In this document: one piece after another, positions 8,104 to 16,444 of the stretch | How positions within the stretch are numbered: the first letter of the stretch is position 1 | How the letters are laid out: each line of letters starts with the position of its first letter | Source of the DNA: Bdellovibrionales bacterium RIFOXYD12_FULL_39_22 | GTDB taxonomy: Bacteria > Bdellovibrionota > Bacteriovoracia > Bacteriovoracales > Bacteriovoracaceae | Length of the DNA stretch: 64,000 bases | Direction: 5' to 3' | Assembly: GCA_001770205.1 (NCBI GenBank) | Contig: MEQL01000051.1 | Coordinates: 1-64,000, forward strand | The notes under the pieces: model-generated | What the model saw: the letters and a program-made list of their open reading frames with translations, nothing else | Told to the model about the DNA's origin: nothing | Database searches by the model: none | Made by a program: the position numbers and the translations under genes

Positions 8104-9405
8104 ATGGTGCGATCTATTCTTATTCTTTTCCTGCTTTCGTTATTGCTTGCTTCCTGTCATTGGGTTGAGCAAAAACTTCCCGCAAGTGATGGCCGCATTA
8201 TTGCCTCTATTATTTCGACAGAAGAGACTGAGAAGCTTGTTGCCCACACTCTTCTGAATCAGCAGAAACTTTTTCCCAACGATAATTTCTCTTCCGCGGC
8301 AACTACCTCTTCTTTATGGAATGATGAAATTGGAAGGATTCTTTCCAACACAAGTATTAACTCTGTTGAAGCATATCTCGATGGCCTACTTGAAACTAAT
8401 AAAGGAATTAGCAATATTGCTTTTATTCTATCTGGCAAAAATGGATTGCCCATTTACTCTTATCGCTTCGGCGAAATTAATTATCCTACGCGTAAAGATC
8501 AAAGTATTCGGGAAAATCTATCCTTTGAAGCTCTAATTCCAGTAGATGCATCATCACAACTAATAACCACCATTACCGTTTTGAATTTGGTTACGAGAGG
8601 ACTGCTTAAATTGGAGTCAACTACTGGCCAATTGCTTGGATGGAAAAATTTTTCCTCCATTACCCTAGAGGATTTGCTTTCTCAAACTTCTGGACTCCCC
8701 GGACACCATCCGAAAGAAAGATGCAGCACAAATTCTAATATGGCAATTGGAGAATGCGTCGGGCGAATTTATAAATTGGCCCTAGAAATTGAAAAAAATA
8801 TTGGTGTTCCTAAGGCAAAGAAAATTTTTTGGTATGGGCCTTATCATCTACAAATTGTTGGCCGCATGGTTGAGGTTGCTCTCTCACGCAAACTCAAACG
8901 TCCACTAGTGTGGAATCAGATTTTTGAGGAATTTATCAAAAATCCATTGCAGCTAAATCCGAAAACTCAATATTATAGCGATTCTATCAAGCGTACGGGC
9001 ATTATCAATCCATCCCTCGCAAATGGCCTGCTTATTAACATGCAAGATTACTATAAGCTCATGTATTATTTGGTAGAATTAGGGAAAAGTAGTAAGTGGC
9101 ATCATTTAGTTGATAGGGTAGTGGAGTCACATAATGAGTTTTCTAAAAAAATCCAATTGCCTTCCAATATGAGTAGAAAAAACTATGATTATGGATTGGG
9201 AGTTTGGCGCAACCAAGAGATTGTCTCAGCTGAAGGCAAATTCGGCTGGTATCCTTGGTTTAACTTAAACAAAGGATATTTTGCATTAATAGGAATGATG
9301 GCATACTCCGAAAATGGAATTGGTTGTGATAATATTTTTAAAATATCTCTTGAAATCTCCTCTCGAATCAATGACATTATAGTTAAAGAAACACAACCTC
9401 GGTAA
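8104..9405 (+). CDS. Lipoprotein of the serine beta-lactamase/class C fold, catalytic motifs lost
   Basis: The 433-residue protein begins with a lipoprotein signal (LLLASC, lipidated Cys18). The fold is shown by ITVLNLVTRGLLKLESTTGQ followed by ITLEDLLSQTSGLPGH, which match the region after the active-site helix and the HTSGLP loop of the beta-lactamase/transpeptidase family. The S-x-x-K motif at the expected place reads SSQL (150-153), so the general-base Lys is missing. The Y-x-N motif appears as YGP (244-246). It is therefore probably a non-catalytic binding or regulatory protein in the periplasm or outer membrane. The start is chosen at an ATG with GAGG before it and the signal peptide after it. 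The MFS gene follows after 10 bases. Confidence 0.75.
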   Translation: MVRSILILFLLSLLLASCHWVEQKLPASDGRIIASIISTEETEKLVAHTLLNQQKLFPNDNFSSAATTSSLWNDEIGRILSNTSINSVEAYLDGLLETNKGISNIAFILSGKNGLPIYSYRFGEINYPTRKDQSIRENLSFEALIPVDASSQLITTITVLNLVTRGLLKLESTTGQLLGWKNFSSITLEDLLSQTSGLPGHHPKERCSTNSNMAIGECVGRIYKLALEIEKNIGVPKAKKIFWYGPYHLQIVGRMVEVALSRKLKRPLVWNQIFEEFIKNPLQLNPKTQYYSDSIKRTGIINPSLANGLLINMQDYYKLMYYLVELGKSSKWHHLVDRVVESHNEFSKKIQLPSNMSRKNYDYGLGVWRNQEIVSAEGKFGWYPWFNLNKGYFALIGMMAYSENGIGCDNIFKISLEISSRINDIIVKETQPR

Positions 9406-9415
9406 AACTTCCCAT

Positions 9416-10636
9416 ATGCTCCAACACAATTTTAAGCTCGTCTATTTTCTTGATGCACTTTTTTTTGCACTAATGACGGGAGCTGGAGAAGTTTATTTTA
9501 GCGCCTATGCTTTGCGCCTCGGACACTCTGAATTACAGGCCAGTCTTCTGGCAACAGTACCATTTGTTATTGGTGGACTTCTGCAAGCTGTGGCACCTAT
9601 AGGCTTAGCTAAAATTAAATCATATCGCACCTGGGCAGTTTTATGTGCATTTTCACAGGCAGTATTATTTCTTCCTCTGGTTTTCTTTCAATCTTTTTTA
9701 CAAAACAATTACAGTGTTCTGTTTTTGGTTGTAACAATGTATCACATCTTTGGCCTAACAATTTCTCCGGCCTGGGTCACTTGGCTTTCTAGATTGATAG
9801 ACAAAGAAAAAACAGCACTATTTTTTAGTGTTCGCAATAGTATTACCTCGTTTTTCATGCTGGCCGGGATTGTGGCCGTTGGTGTGCTATTACAATACGG
9901 TAAATTACAAAATATCGATTTGAAAATTTTCCAAATCGTTTTTTTTGCATGCTTTTTATTTCGAGCAATTTCTACCTTTATGCTCTTTAAACATCCTTCT
10001 GTGGAGTTTAGCGATGAGAAGAAGACCTTTCGGCAGGTGCTTTTTTTAAAAATTCCAAATGATTTTTTGAAAAAAATTACTTCATTTACAGTAATTTTTA
10101 AAGCAGGTGTTTTTATTTCTGCGGGTTTCTTTGCGCCCTACATGTTGAAGGTTCTGAAATTTTCCTATTTCGAGTACATGATAATAATTGCTTCCTCTTT
10201 TTTTGGAAGAATTATTTTTTTACAAATATTTCGCAAATATTTCTCTAACGTTGATAGAAGACGGGTCTATTTGCTATCGGCGGTAGGCATCTCGATAATT
10301 CCAGCACTATGGACTCTATCTACCAGCATAAAATATCTTTTTATACTCGAACTGCTGACAGGAATTTTTTGGGGTGCACACGAATTGTCATTTTTTCTTA
10401 TTGTCTTCAAAGAAGCAAAAGATGATTTTAAAACATCTTTTATGAGTTACTTCAATTTTTACCATACAATTGCTATTGGAATTGGAGTAGGGGTGGGAGT
10501 AATTATATTTAATTTTTTAGAAAATCAAGGCACTCCATCGTATGTCTATATTACTATCTTTCTAACTTCATCCCTTATACGTTTGGGGTCGTTTTTACTT
10601 TTTCCATCCAAAAACCTAAACCTAACATCAAAATAA
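9416..10636 (+). CDS. Major facilitator superfamily transporter
   Basis: The 406-residue protein is strongly hydrophobic, with about 12 predicted membrane helices and a basic cytoplasmic loop in the middle (about 195-215). The first helix contains LDALFFALMTGAGEVYFSAY, and the short loop SRLIDKEKTALFFSVRNS resembles the conserved loop of MFS carriers. The substrate cannot be told from the sequence. The 10-base spacing to the upstream lipoprotein gene implies one transcript. A partner in envelope or peptidoglycan-fragment handling is conceivable but not shown. A strong hairpin follows the stop. Confidence 0.8.
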   Translation: MLQHNFKLVYFLDALFFALMTGAGEVYFSAYALRLGHSELQASLLATVPFVIGGLLQAVAPIGLAKIKSYRTWAVLCAFSQAVLFLPLVFFQSFLQNNYSVLFLVVTMYHIFGLTISPAWVTWLSRLIDKEKTALFFSVRNSITSFFMLAGIVAVGVLLQYGKLQNIDLKIFQIVFFACFLFRAISTFMLFKHPSVEFSDEKKTFRQVLFLKIPNDFLKKITSFTVIFKAGVFISAGFFAPYMLKVLKFSYFEYMIIIASSFFGRIIFLQIFRKYFSNVDRRRVYLLSAVGISIIPALWTLSTSIKYLFILELLTGIFWGAHELSFFLIVFKEAKDDFKTSFMSYFNFYHTIAIGIGVGVGVIIFNFLENQGTPSYVYITIFLTSSLIRLGSFLLFPSKNLNLTSK

Positions 10637-10641
10637 TTAAG

Positions 10642-10683
10642 ATAAGCTATGAGGTATAATTCCTATTATACCTCATAGCTTAT
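10642..10683. terminator. Bidirectional terminator between convergent genes
   Basis: An 18-bp perfect stem (10642-10659 with 10666-10683) surrounds a 6-nt loop TTCCTA. The A/T-rich ends of the stem can serve as a U tract in both directions. It follows the MFS stop by 5 bases and overlaps the stop codon of the convergent protease gene, so it probably ends both transcripts. Confidence 0.8.
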
Positions 10684-12488
10684 TCGTCTTTCAAAAATAG
10701 ATTTGGCAAAAAATATCCAGACGAAATCTTCCGCCGGCCAATGATTGGGCCAACTGATGCCTGTAATATTCTCTGTCCCACTTCTGCAGAATCCATTTCG
10801 GGATTTTTTGCCAACATTATTGCCGCATAGGCCGCAATAATTGGTGTAGCATAACTAGTTCCGGAAGCGCCTACCAGCGAATCTCCGCCATCATAAAGAT
10901 ATAAGTTCTCGCTATAAGTTGCAGTTTTGATTATTTTCCCGAAAGCACGTGTTAAGATGGCATTTTCACTAATTCCACTTATTGATAAAACATTAGGCAA
11001 ATTTGCCGGAAACTCTTTCTCCAAATCTTGATTGCGTGCAATATCATTAGATGAGGCTCCCAATATAATTACCCCTTGAGCAAAGGCCCGATCGATAGCA
11101 TTTTGTAGATAGGTTCGAGACTTCTCATAGTCGCCATCAATGAATTTAAAAAAAGTTCGATAAGTTTCACTTATTCCAAAAGACATGTTAATAACTCTGG
11201 CCCCACGCAAAACAGCATAATCGATAGCGTCCGCAACGCGCTTAAAATATAAGTCATCCGATTTCCCATCAAAAGAATCAACTGTTATGGGTAGGATTTT
11301 TATAGGATGTGGCCTAGTCTCATCATAAGCAGAAATCAGTGCTACCATTGAAGCAACTCTAGTTTCGTGCAATCCATTGGCCGAATTATGTGTGCCGTAA
11401 TTAGTGCCATTTCCTAAAAACAGATTTAATCCGTTATAATCATCAACATAACCGTTACCATCATCATCAAAACTGTTGTCGGGAATTTCTTTTTTATTTT
11501 GGTCAATCATACCAAGAAAATTTGCTGGATTAATTTCTGCGCCAACTATGGCCACGGTTTGCGAGCGAACTCGACCATCTAAAACGGATTGATGACTCCA
11601 TTGTAATTTATCTAGCACTCCCCTATTTTGTTCTTCCATTTTTTTTTGCCAAGTAGAAGAATCTTTAAGTTGTCCGTCTATATCATTGGCCTGAGCATAG
11701 GCCTGAGGAGAGTTGCAAATTGGTGAGACGATCGGCAATTTTTCAAATTTTTTAGTGGCATGATTAAAAACATTAGAACTTTGCCAATTAAAACATTTTA
11801 ATGCCTTCTCCTGGCCCATTCCTTGAGGGGTACTAATCAGTGGAATATCTTCGATCTTGTAGACACAGGAGATAAATTCTAAAGACGTGTTTGTTGCAGA
11901 TTCAGCTTCTTCATAGTAACTGGCCGAGCCAGGCGTATCCCTAACATAGAGAACTGGGACCAACGGCAATTTTTGATAATACAGTGATTCGCTATCTTCG
12001 GAATAAGAACCAGCAACACTGTTCCAACGATAGAGATCATGACGAGTATGTGAAGGTTTTGTAATCAACCATGAATTGTATAGTGGATCAACATCAATGG
12101 AATCAATCACCATTTGTGGATGGATAAACTTAACATTTTGTCGTCCAAAAAACTCGCGAACCGTCCCAAAATGAAAAGAATCTTTAGTACTCTCCCACAT
12201 ACAACCCCTAATAAATTGCACAATACCAAACTTTAACAAATTATCCACGGAGTCAGTGGTATACCTTAGGTAGACGCGAGACTTAAGATTGCGTCCAAAA
12301 CTACCTTGAATATCTAAATCCTTAACTAAAATTTCAAAACTTTTAAGAGAACAACTCTGAGTTATCTGACAATTTTGATTTTGATAGATTTCACTTTGTC
12401 TAATTGTCTCGTAGGTTTTTGCCAAAAGGAAGGAAGAAAAAGAAAAAAAAGTAGCGATAAATATAATTTTTTTCACAATGAAAAACAT
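10680..12488 (-). CDS. Exported subtilisin-like (S8) protein with altered catalytic triad
   Basis: The 602-residue protein has a signal peptide (about 1-23, ending LLAKT) and an unrecognised N-terminal domain of about 280 residues with several cysteines. The S8 fold follows. The Ser motif GTSYATP (Ser545) and the His motif (His374 in GLHETRVAS) are present. The position of the catalytic Asp reads VAIVGAEIN (312-320) where active enzymes have V-I-D-T-G. An Asp-rich loop (DDDGNGYVDD, 341-350) is shared with the intact subtilase at 28063-29703, so the two are probably paralogues. The triad lacks Asp, so it may be a pseudoprotease or use the nearby Glu318. It is divergent from the kinase at 12606. 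Confidence 0.8.
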   Translation of the reverse strand: MFFIVKKIIFIATFFSFSSFLLAKTYETIRQSEIYQNQNCQITQSCSLKSFEILVKDLDIQGSFGRNLKSRVYLRYTTDSVDNLLKFGIVQFIRGCMWESTKDSFHFGTVREFFGRQNVKFIHPQMVIDSIDVDPLYNSWLITKPSHTRHDLYRWNSVAGSYSEDSESLYYQKLPLVPVLYVRDTPGSASYYEEAESATNTSLEFISCVYKIEDIPLISTPQGMGQEKALKCFNWQSSNVFNHATKKFEKLPIVSPICNSPQAYAQANDIDGQLKDSSTWQKKMEEQNRGVLDKLQWSHQSVLDGRVRSQTVAIVGAEINPANFLGMIDQNKKEIPDNSFDDDGNGYVDDYNGLNLFLGNGTNYGTHNSANGLHETRVASMVALISAYDETRPHPIKILPITVDSFDGKSDDLYFKRVADAIDYAVLRGARVINMSFGISETYRTFFKFIDGDYEKSRTYLQNAIDRAFAQGVIILGASSNDIARNQDLEKEFPANLPNVLSISGISENAILTRAFGKIIKTATYSENLYLYDGGDSLVGASGTSYATPIIAAYAAIMLAKNPEMDSAEVGQRILQASVGPIIGRRKISSGYFLPNLFLKDE

Positions 12489-12605
12489 CAGTTGATGCTA
12501 ACATTTTATAAAAACAGTGTCCTACAAAAATTTGCTAAGACATATTTTGTTAGAACAATAAAATCTTGTTAAGTTTGTTGCTTGTAATACCGATCTCTTC
12601 TTCAC

Positions 12606-13313
12606 ATGAAACAAGTTTTAGATGAAAAAAAATTTGAAGCGGAAATGGCCAATATCGGAATGGCCTCATTGTCAGTAATACATGAGATAAAAAATCCAGT
12701 AACACTAATTCACGGTTATGCGGAGATGCTTAGAGAAGGTAATTTACCAGCAGAAAAAGTGGCAAAGCTGGGAGAAAAAATTGAAAAATCTGCTCTTAAA
12801 ATTTTGGACATCATCGCCAGCGTTCGCGCTCTAATTAAAAACGAGCATAGCACAAATGAGCAGATAAAAATCTCAGAGATAATTGCCGAAGTCAGTGGCC
12901 AATTGCATTCAAAAATAATCGCTGAAAAAATTAAATTAACTACTGAGAATGATCTCAATATCTCTGGAAATAAAACCCAAATCTATCAAGTTTTTTATAA
13001 TCTTATAAATAACGCTATCGATGCCATTGCGCCTCTTTCGGAAAAATGGATAAAAATTAGTTGTCAGCAAAATGGCCCCAAAGATCTTGCTATTTATATT
13101 ATTGATTCTGGAAAAATCGATCCATCCATAATTGATAAAATCTTTCTTCCTCTTTTTTCTACCAAATTATCTTCTGGAAAAGGGACAGGAATTGGCCTTT
13201 ATCTGGTAAAGCGCATTGTAGAATCACATGGTGGCACTGTTGGGGTGGATAAATCGGCCGCCAACACCACTTTTGTTATTCGACTCATTTCCGACCAGGA
13301 TGGTCGGCTTTAG
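12606..13313 (+). CDS. Small soluble histidine kinase without sensor domain
   Basis: This 235-residue protein consists only of a HisKA domain and an ATPase domain. The phospho-accepting His is at 26 in SVIHEIKNPV. The N box is NLINNAIDAI, the G1 box is degenerate (IDSGKIDPS in place of D-x-G-x-G), and the G2 box is GKGTGIGLYLVK. There are no membrane segments and no PAS domain, so sensing must come through a partner protein. No clear ribosome site precedes the ATG. The next gene, a tyrosine recombinase, lies 58 bases downstream on the same strand. Its response regulator is not in the neighbourhood. Confidence 0.85.
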   Translation: MKQVLDEKKFEAEMANIGMASLSVIHEIKNPVTLIHGYAEMLREGNLPAEKVAKLGEKIEKSALKILDIIASVRALIKNEHSTNEQIKISEIIAEVSGQLHSKIIAEKIKLTTENDLNISGNKTQIYQVFYNLINNAIDAIAPLSEKWIKISCQQNGPKDLAIYIIDSGKIDPSIIDKIFLPLFSTKLSSGKGTGIGLYLVKRIVESHGGTVGVDKSAANTTFVIRLISDQDGRL

Positions 13314-13371
13314 ATAAGCACTTAATTCCCCTCTGCAAAATTACTTTCATCTCGTAGATAATAAAGATTAT

Positions 13372-14379
13372 ATGAGAAGCAAAGAAGTGATTGAATATCA
13401 GATTACTAAAAATGATCGACAAGCTGATTTTCAACTAATAGATAACAATCAAGAAGCACAAAAACTTGATTATGAATTTTTTAAAAATTTCCCCTCTTTG
13501 CATACACAAAAATCATATCGTAATGACATAAAGCAATTTTTAAAATTTCTAGCTACCAATTTTCCTATCGTTCAAAATATTGCGCAGACAGAAAAATTTC
13601 ATTTAGTAGCATATCGAAATTGGTTAGAAGATCAAGCACACTTTGCCCCCAAATCAATCAACCGAAAATTGGCGGCCGTCTCCAGTTATTTTGATTTTTT
13701 ATGTGAAAAAGGATTTGTCGAACACAATCCATGCGAGAATATTCGCCGACCTCGCCAAGAAGTAGTCACCGAGACCAACGATCTATCTGACGATGAAGTT
13801 CGAGAACTTTTTCGAGTAGTTGATGAAAAGGCCTCTCCCCTGCATCGAGCAATAATCTACCTATTCTTTTCTACTGGAATTCGTAAATCTGAGTTAATAA
13901 ATCTGAAGTTGAAAGATTATAAAAGTATCGATGGCCATAAAATTATAAACATCAAGGCCAAAGGTGGTAAATATCTACAAAAAGTTATTCACCCAACATG
14001 TGATGAAGTTTTACAGGAATATCTAAGCTGGATGCATAACAGCGGAAAAGATCTAGAAGATGATGATTGGATCTTTCGCCCAACTAAAAATCCTTCGGGA
14101 CATCATGCTTCCTTAGATAAAACACTACGCCCAAAATCTGTTGATTATATTGTTGCCAAATATGCTAAGATGGCCGGAATTAGCAAACGCATCTCCCCTC
14201 ACTCTGCGCGCGCTACTTATATTGGTTCAGCGTTAGAAAATGGAGAAGATTTATTTCGCGTTTCTCAAGATGTTGGACACGCTAGTGTCAAAACTACCCA
14301 GGAATATAATAAACGGCGAGCAAAACTTAAAGAGTCCCCGGCCTATAATTTGGCATTCCTTGATAAAAAAATTGCGTAA
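13372..14379 (+). CDS. Tyrosine recombinase, XerC/XerD-like
   Basis: The 335-residue protein has an N-terminal core-binding domain (about 35-120) with the SINRKLAAVSSYFDFL helix, and a C-terminal catalytic domain. The catalytic residues are visible: Arg171 in TGIRKSEL, a Lys in the beta-hairpin (KAKGGK, 196-200), H277-x-x-R280 in PHSARATY, His303 in VGHAS and the nucleophile Tyr312. The size is close to XerC/XerD (about 300) with an extra 35-residue N-terminus. It may resolve chromosome dimers or act on an integrated element. No att-like direct repeats or cargo genes were noticed nearby, which favours a housekeeping role. The exact Xer class is not settled. Confidence 0.85.
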   Translation: MRSKEVIEYQITKNDRQADFQLIDNNQEAQKLDYEFFKNFPSLHTQKSYRNDIKQFLKFLATNFPIVQNIAQTEKFHLVAYRNWLEDQAHFAPKSINRKLAAVSSYFDFLCEKGFVEHNPCENIRRPRQEVVTETNDLSDDEVRELFRVVDEKASPLHRAIIYLFFSTGIRKSELINLKLKDYKSIDGHKIINIKAKGGKYLQKVIHPTCDEVLQEYLSWMHNSGKDLEDDDWIFRPTKNPSGHHASLDKTLRPKSVDYIVAKYAKMAGISKRISPHSARATYIGSALENGEDLFRVSQDVGHASVKTTQEYNKRRAKLKESPAYNLAFLDKKIA

Positions 14380-14473
14380 TTTTTTCATTAAAGTTAATTT
14401 TTTGTTGCCACTTGACTCCATTATGACGTAATTGCACACCATGTTGATCTTTCCATCAAACAAGGAGTTTCCT

Positions 14474-14749
14474 ATGAAAACAAGTGGATTATCTTTACTT
14501 TTGGCCTCTTTTTTACTTTTTGCCCCGGCAATTCTCCAAGCTGCCGACTATGGCAGTTGTGAAGAAATGGTTTGTAAAACCATTGGATATGATTTCGGTG
14601 ATAGTTACTCTTTTGCTTTTCCTAAACAGTGCTACGAAAAATTAGAGTGCAAAATTATGGAATGGGACGAGTTAACTGAAGAGTGTGTAGCTACCGATAG
14701 TCGCTTAATTTATCAACCCATTCAATGTCGAGATATTCCGCCAATGTAG
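14474..14749 (+). CDS. Small secreted cysteine-rich protein
   Basis: The 91-residue precursor has a clear signal peptide (MKTSGLSLLLASFLLFAPA, then cleavage near LQA-AD). The mature part of about 70 residues holds six cysteines in CEEMVC, CYEKLEC and two single positions, which suggests three disulfides in the periplasm or outside the cell. No family is recognised. The start has an AAGGAG site at good spacing. The longer upstream frame has no signal logic. It converges on the FecR-like gene. Confidence 0.7.
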   Translation: MKTSGLSLLLASFLLFAPAILQAADYGSCEEMVCKTIGYDFGDSYSFAFPKQCYEKLECKIMEWDELTEECVATDSRLIYQPIQCRDIPPM

Positions 14750-14757
14750 ATATCAGA

Positions 14758-15414
14758 TCATGGCCCTGGAAGTAGTGCTATATCGAGTTTTTTATAGTGA
14801 TCTAAAACATTAGCTGAAAGCAACAGTGGGCCACTGACCTCTAGGCCAAATCTTCCTCCCAAACCGGCCCAGGCGAGCGAGGTGGCCAATACTTGATCTT
14901 TTTTTATTGCATTAGAACGTAATAGTGCCTTGCCGTTAATTACAATTAGTTCCATCTCCTCAAACATAGGAGAACTGACTACCACAAAATCTGAAGATTT
15001 ACCTCCCACGTATCCCGGGCCGGCCTGCACCACGATGAGCCTTTGAGAGATAAATTCACGTTGCGGAGAAATCCAACGAGCACTGCCACGAACCAGAGTA
15101 AAATTTTGTAAATTCTCCGCAGTTTTCTCTAACGAAATCGCTGGTGAATTAATAGATAATAGCGATAACGGGCCTATCACCAAAAAAGTTTCATCTGCTG
15201 GTAGATATATTTTTATGATTGAATCAACATCAGTTCCAATAGAACCACTGTAAGGGATTTTGTCTCCTAAAACCAATACTCGCTGGCCGTACGTTGCGAC
15301 TCCTTTGATAGCAACTACTTCCCCATAATAATCTGTAGCAAATCCCAAGGTGTAGGAAATAAAATTTAAAATAAAAACAAAGAAAAATAAAAAAATATTT
15401 CTATTGAATCTCAT
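14758..15414 (-). CDS. Exported FecR-like domain protein
   Basis: The 218-residue protein begins with a signal peptide or membrane anchor (NIFLFFFVFILNFISY). The segment from GEVVAIKGVATYG through LVLGDKIPYSG to LPADETFLVIGP resembles the FecR domain pattern of short beta strands. The C-terminal half (LVRGSARW, VVVSSPMFEEMELIVING) continues it. Such domains usually sit in the periplasm or envelope and bind or signal. The start with GGAG is used, giving a 14-base overlap with the upstream barrel gene, so both are coupled. It is the last gene of the long leftward run. Confidence 0.55.
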   Translation of the reverse strand: MRFNRNIFLFFFVFILNFISYTLGFATDYYGEVVAIKGVATYGQRVLVLGDKIPYSGSIGTDVDSIIKIYLPADETFLVIGPLSLLSINSPAISLEKTAENLQNFTLVRGSARWISPQREFISQRLIVVQAGPGYVGGKSSDFVVVSSPMFEEMELIVINGKALLRSNAIKKDQVLATSLAWAGLGGRFGLEVSGPLLLSANVLDHYKKLDIALLPGP

Positions 15415-16444
15415 GCCTATACTCCAAAGAAAATTTTGTAATTGCTTCATAATCATTGAGGTCGTGAGTCACCGCGGCTTCTACACTCGGAGAAAGATAA
15501 GACGCTACATCATAAAAAAAACACAATTTTGATTTTGAAAGAAAATTGAATCCAATTCCCATCCCAAAGGTTGAAGCGATCAACTCTCCATAATTATCAC
15601 TCTTGATTCCCTTCTCATCCAACAAACCAATCCGTTCTCCCGATGAACCACGAACAAATAAACTTAAAGCATTATGTTGATAATCGGCCGTCCAGTCAAA
15701 AACTTGATAGCTACCACTAGTATCAAGAGAATTTGCAGTTAAAATATTATGCAGTTTTAGCGAAATTTCCAAAAGATCGGTGTTAAAAAAAACAGGTCCG
15801 ACTTTGGCCTTCACATACGGTGTCATCTGCCAATTAATAAGGCCCAGATCATTTATTATTGGGTAAAAGAAATATAACCCGACCACCACTGGCCGATATA
15901 TCGCATAATCCCAATTCGAGATAAAAAGAGTACCGCTGTTAATATTGCTAGAGGGATAGGTCATTTGTCGTACTCCCACACTGTAATTAAATTTTTTGCC
16001 AAAAAAAGAGTATAGAATAAGAAGATCCAAACGAGTTTCCGATCCTTCATCCGTTCGTAGATAGGTGTGAAAATAGTCCAATTTAAAATCTAAAAGAGTA
16101 CGAGGCCTATCTGTTTGTCGTTTCCATCGCTGCACCCAAAGCGAAAAATCAGAGCCTAATGACTTATCTGCTTGCGTATCATAAAGAGAAAGTTGAAATG
16201 AAGAAATAATAGAGTACTGAATTTTAAGCGGTAAAGGATCGGGAAATTTTTTTTTCAACCAATAGTCTACATCTTTTGCCCTACCAATATTTTCCTCCTC
16301 ACTGAAAACAGTATTAGTAGGCGGGTAATAATTTAGTGGAAAATAATTACTACCATAGGGGATAAAAAACGACTCCTCACTACCACATAGATTACTTATT
16401 GTAAGTACCGTGCAGAGAACGACAATTATCCCTATCCTTATCAA
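15401..16444 (-). CDS. Predicted outer-membrane beta-barrel protein
   Basis: The 347-residue protein has a signal peptide (IGIIVVLCTVLTISNLCG). The mature part is rich in alternating, aromatic-ended strands such as LDLLILYSFFGKKFNYSVG and WQMTPYVKAKVGPVFFN, as expected for a beta-barrel. No family is recognised. The only plausible start is TTG at 16444, with a GGGGGAG site 8 bases upstream inside the last codons of the molybdenum-hydroxylase gene. The start overlaps that gene's stop (TTGA), so translation is coupled. It could be a channel for the pathway's substrate, but that is inferred from position only. Confidence 0.6.
   Translation of the reverse strand: MIRIGIIVVLCTVLTISNLCGSEESFFIPYGSNYFPLNYYPPTNTVFSEEENIGRAKDVDYWLKKKFPDPLPLKIQYSIISSFQLSLYDTQADKSLGSDFSLWVQRWKRQTDRPRTLLDFKLDYFHTYLRTDEGSETRLDLLILYSFFGKKFNYSVGVRQMTYPSSNINSGTLFISNWDYAIYRPVVVGLYFFYPIINDLGLINWQMTPYVKAKVGPVFFNTDLLEISLKLHNILTANSLDTSGSYQVFDWTADYQHNALSLFVRGSSGERIGLLDEKGIKSDNYGELIASTFGMGIGFNFLSKSKLCFFYDVASYLSPSVEAAVTHDLNDYEAITKFSLEYRHEIQ

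Noticed and set aside
13372-14379. The tyrosine recombinase as the integrase of a mobile element
   Set aside because: No flanking direct repeats, tRNA gene, transposon cargo or shift in base use was noticed. A Xer-type housekeeping role is simpler.
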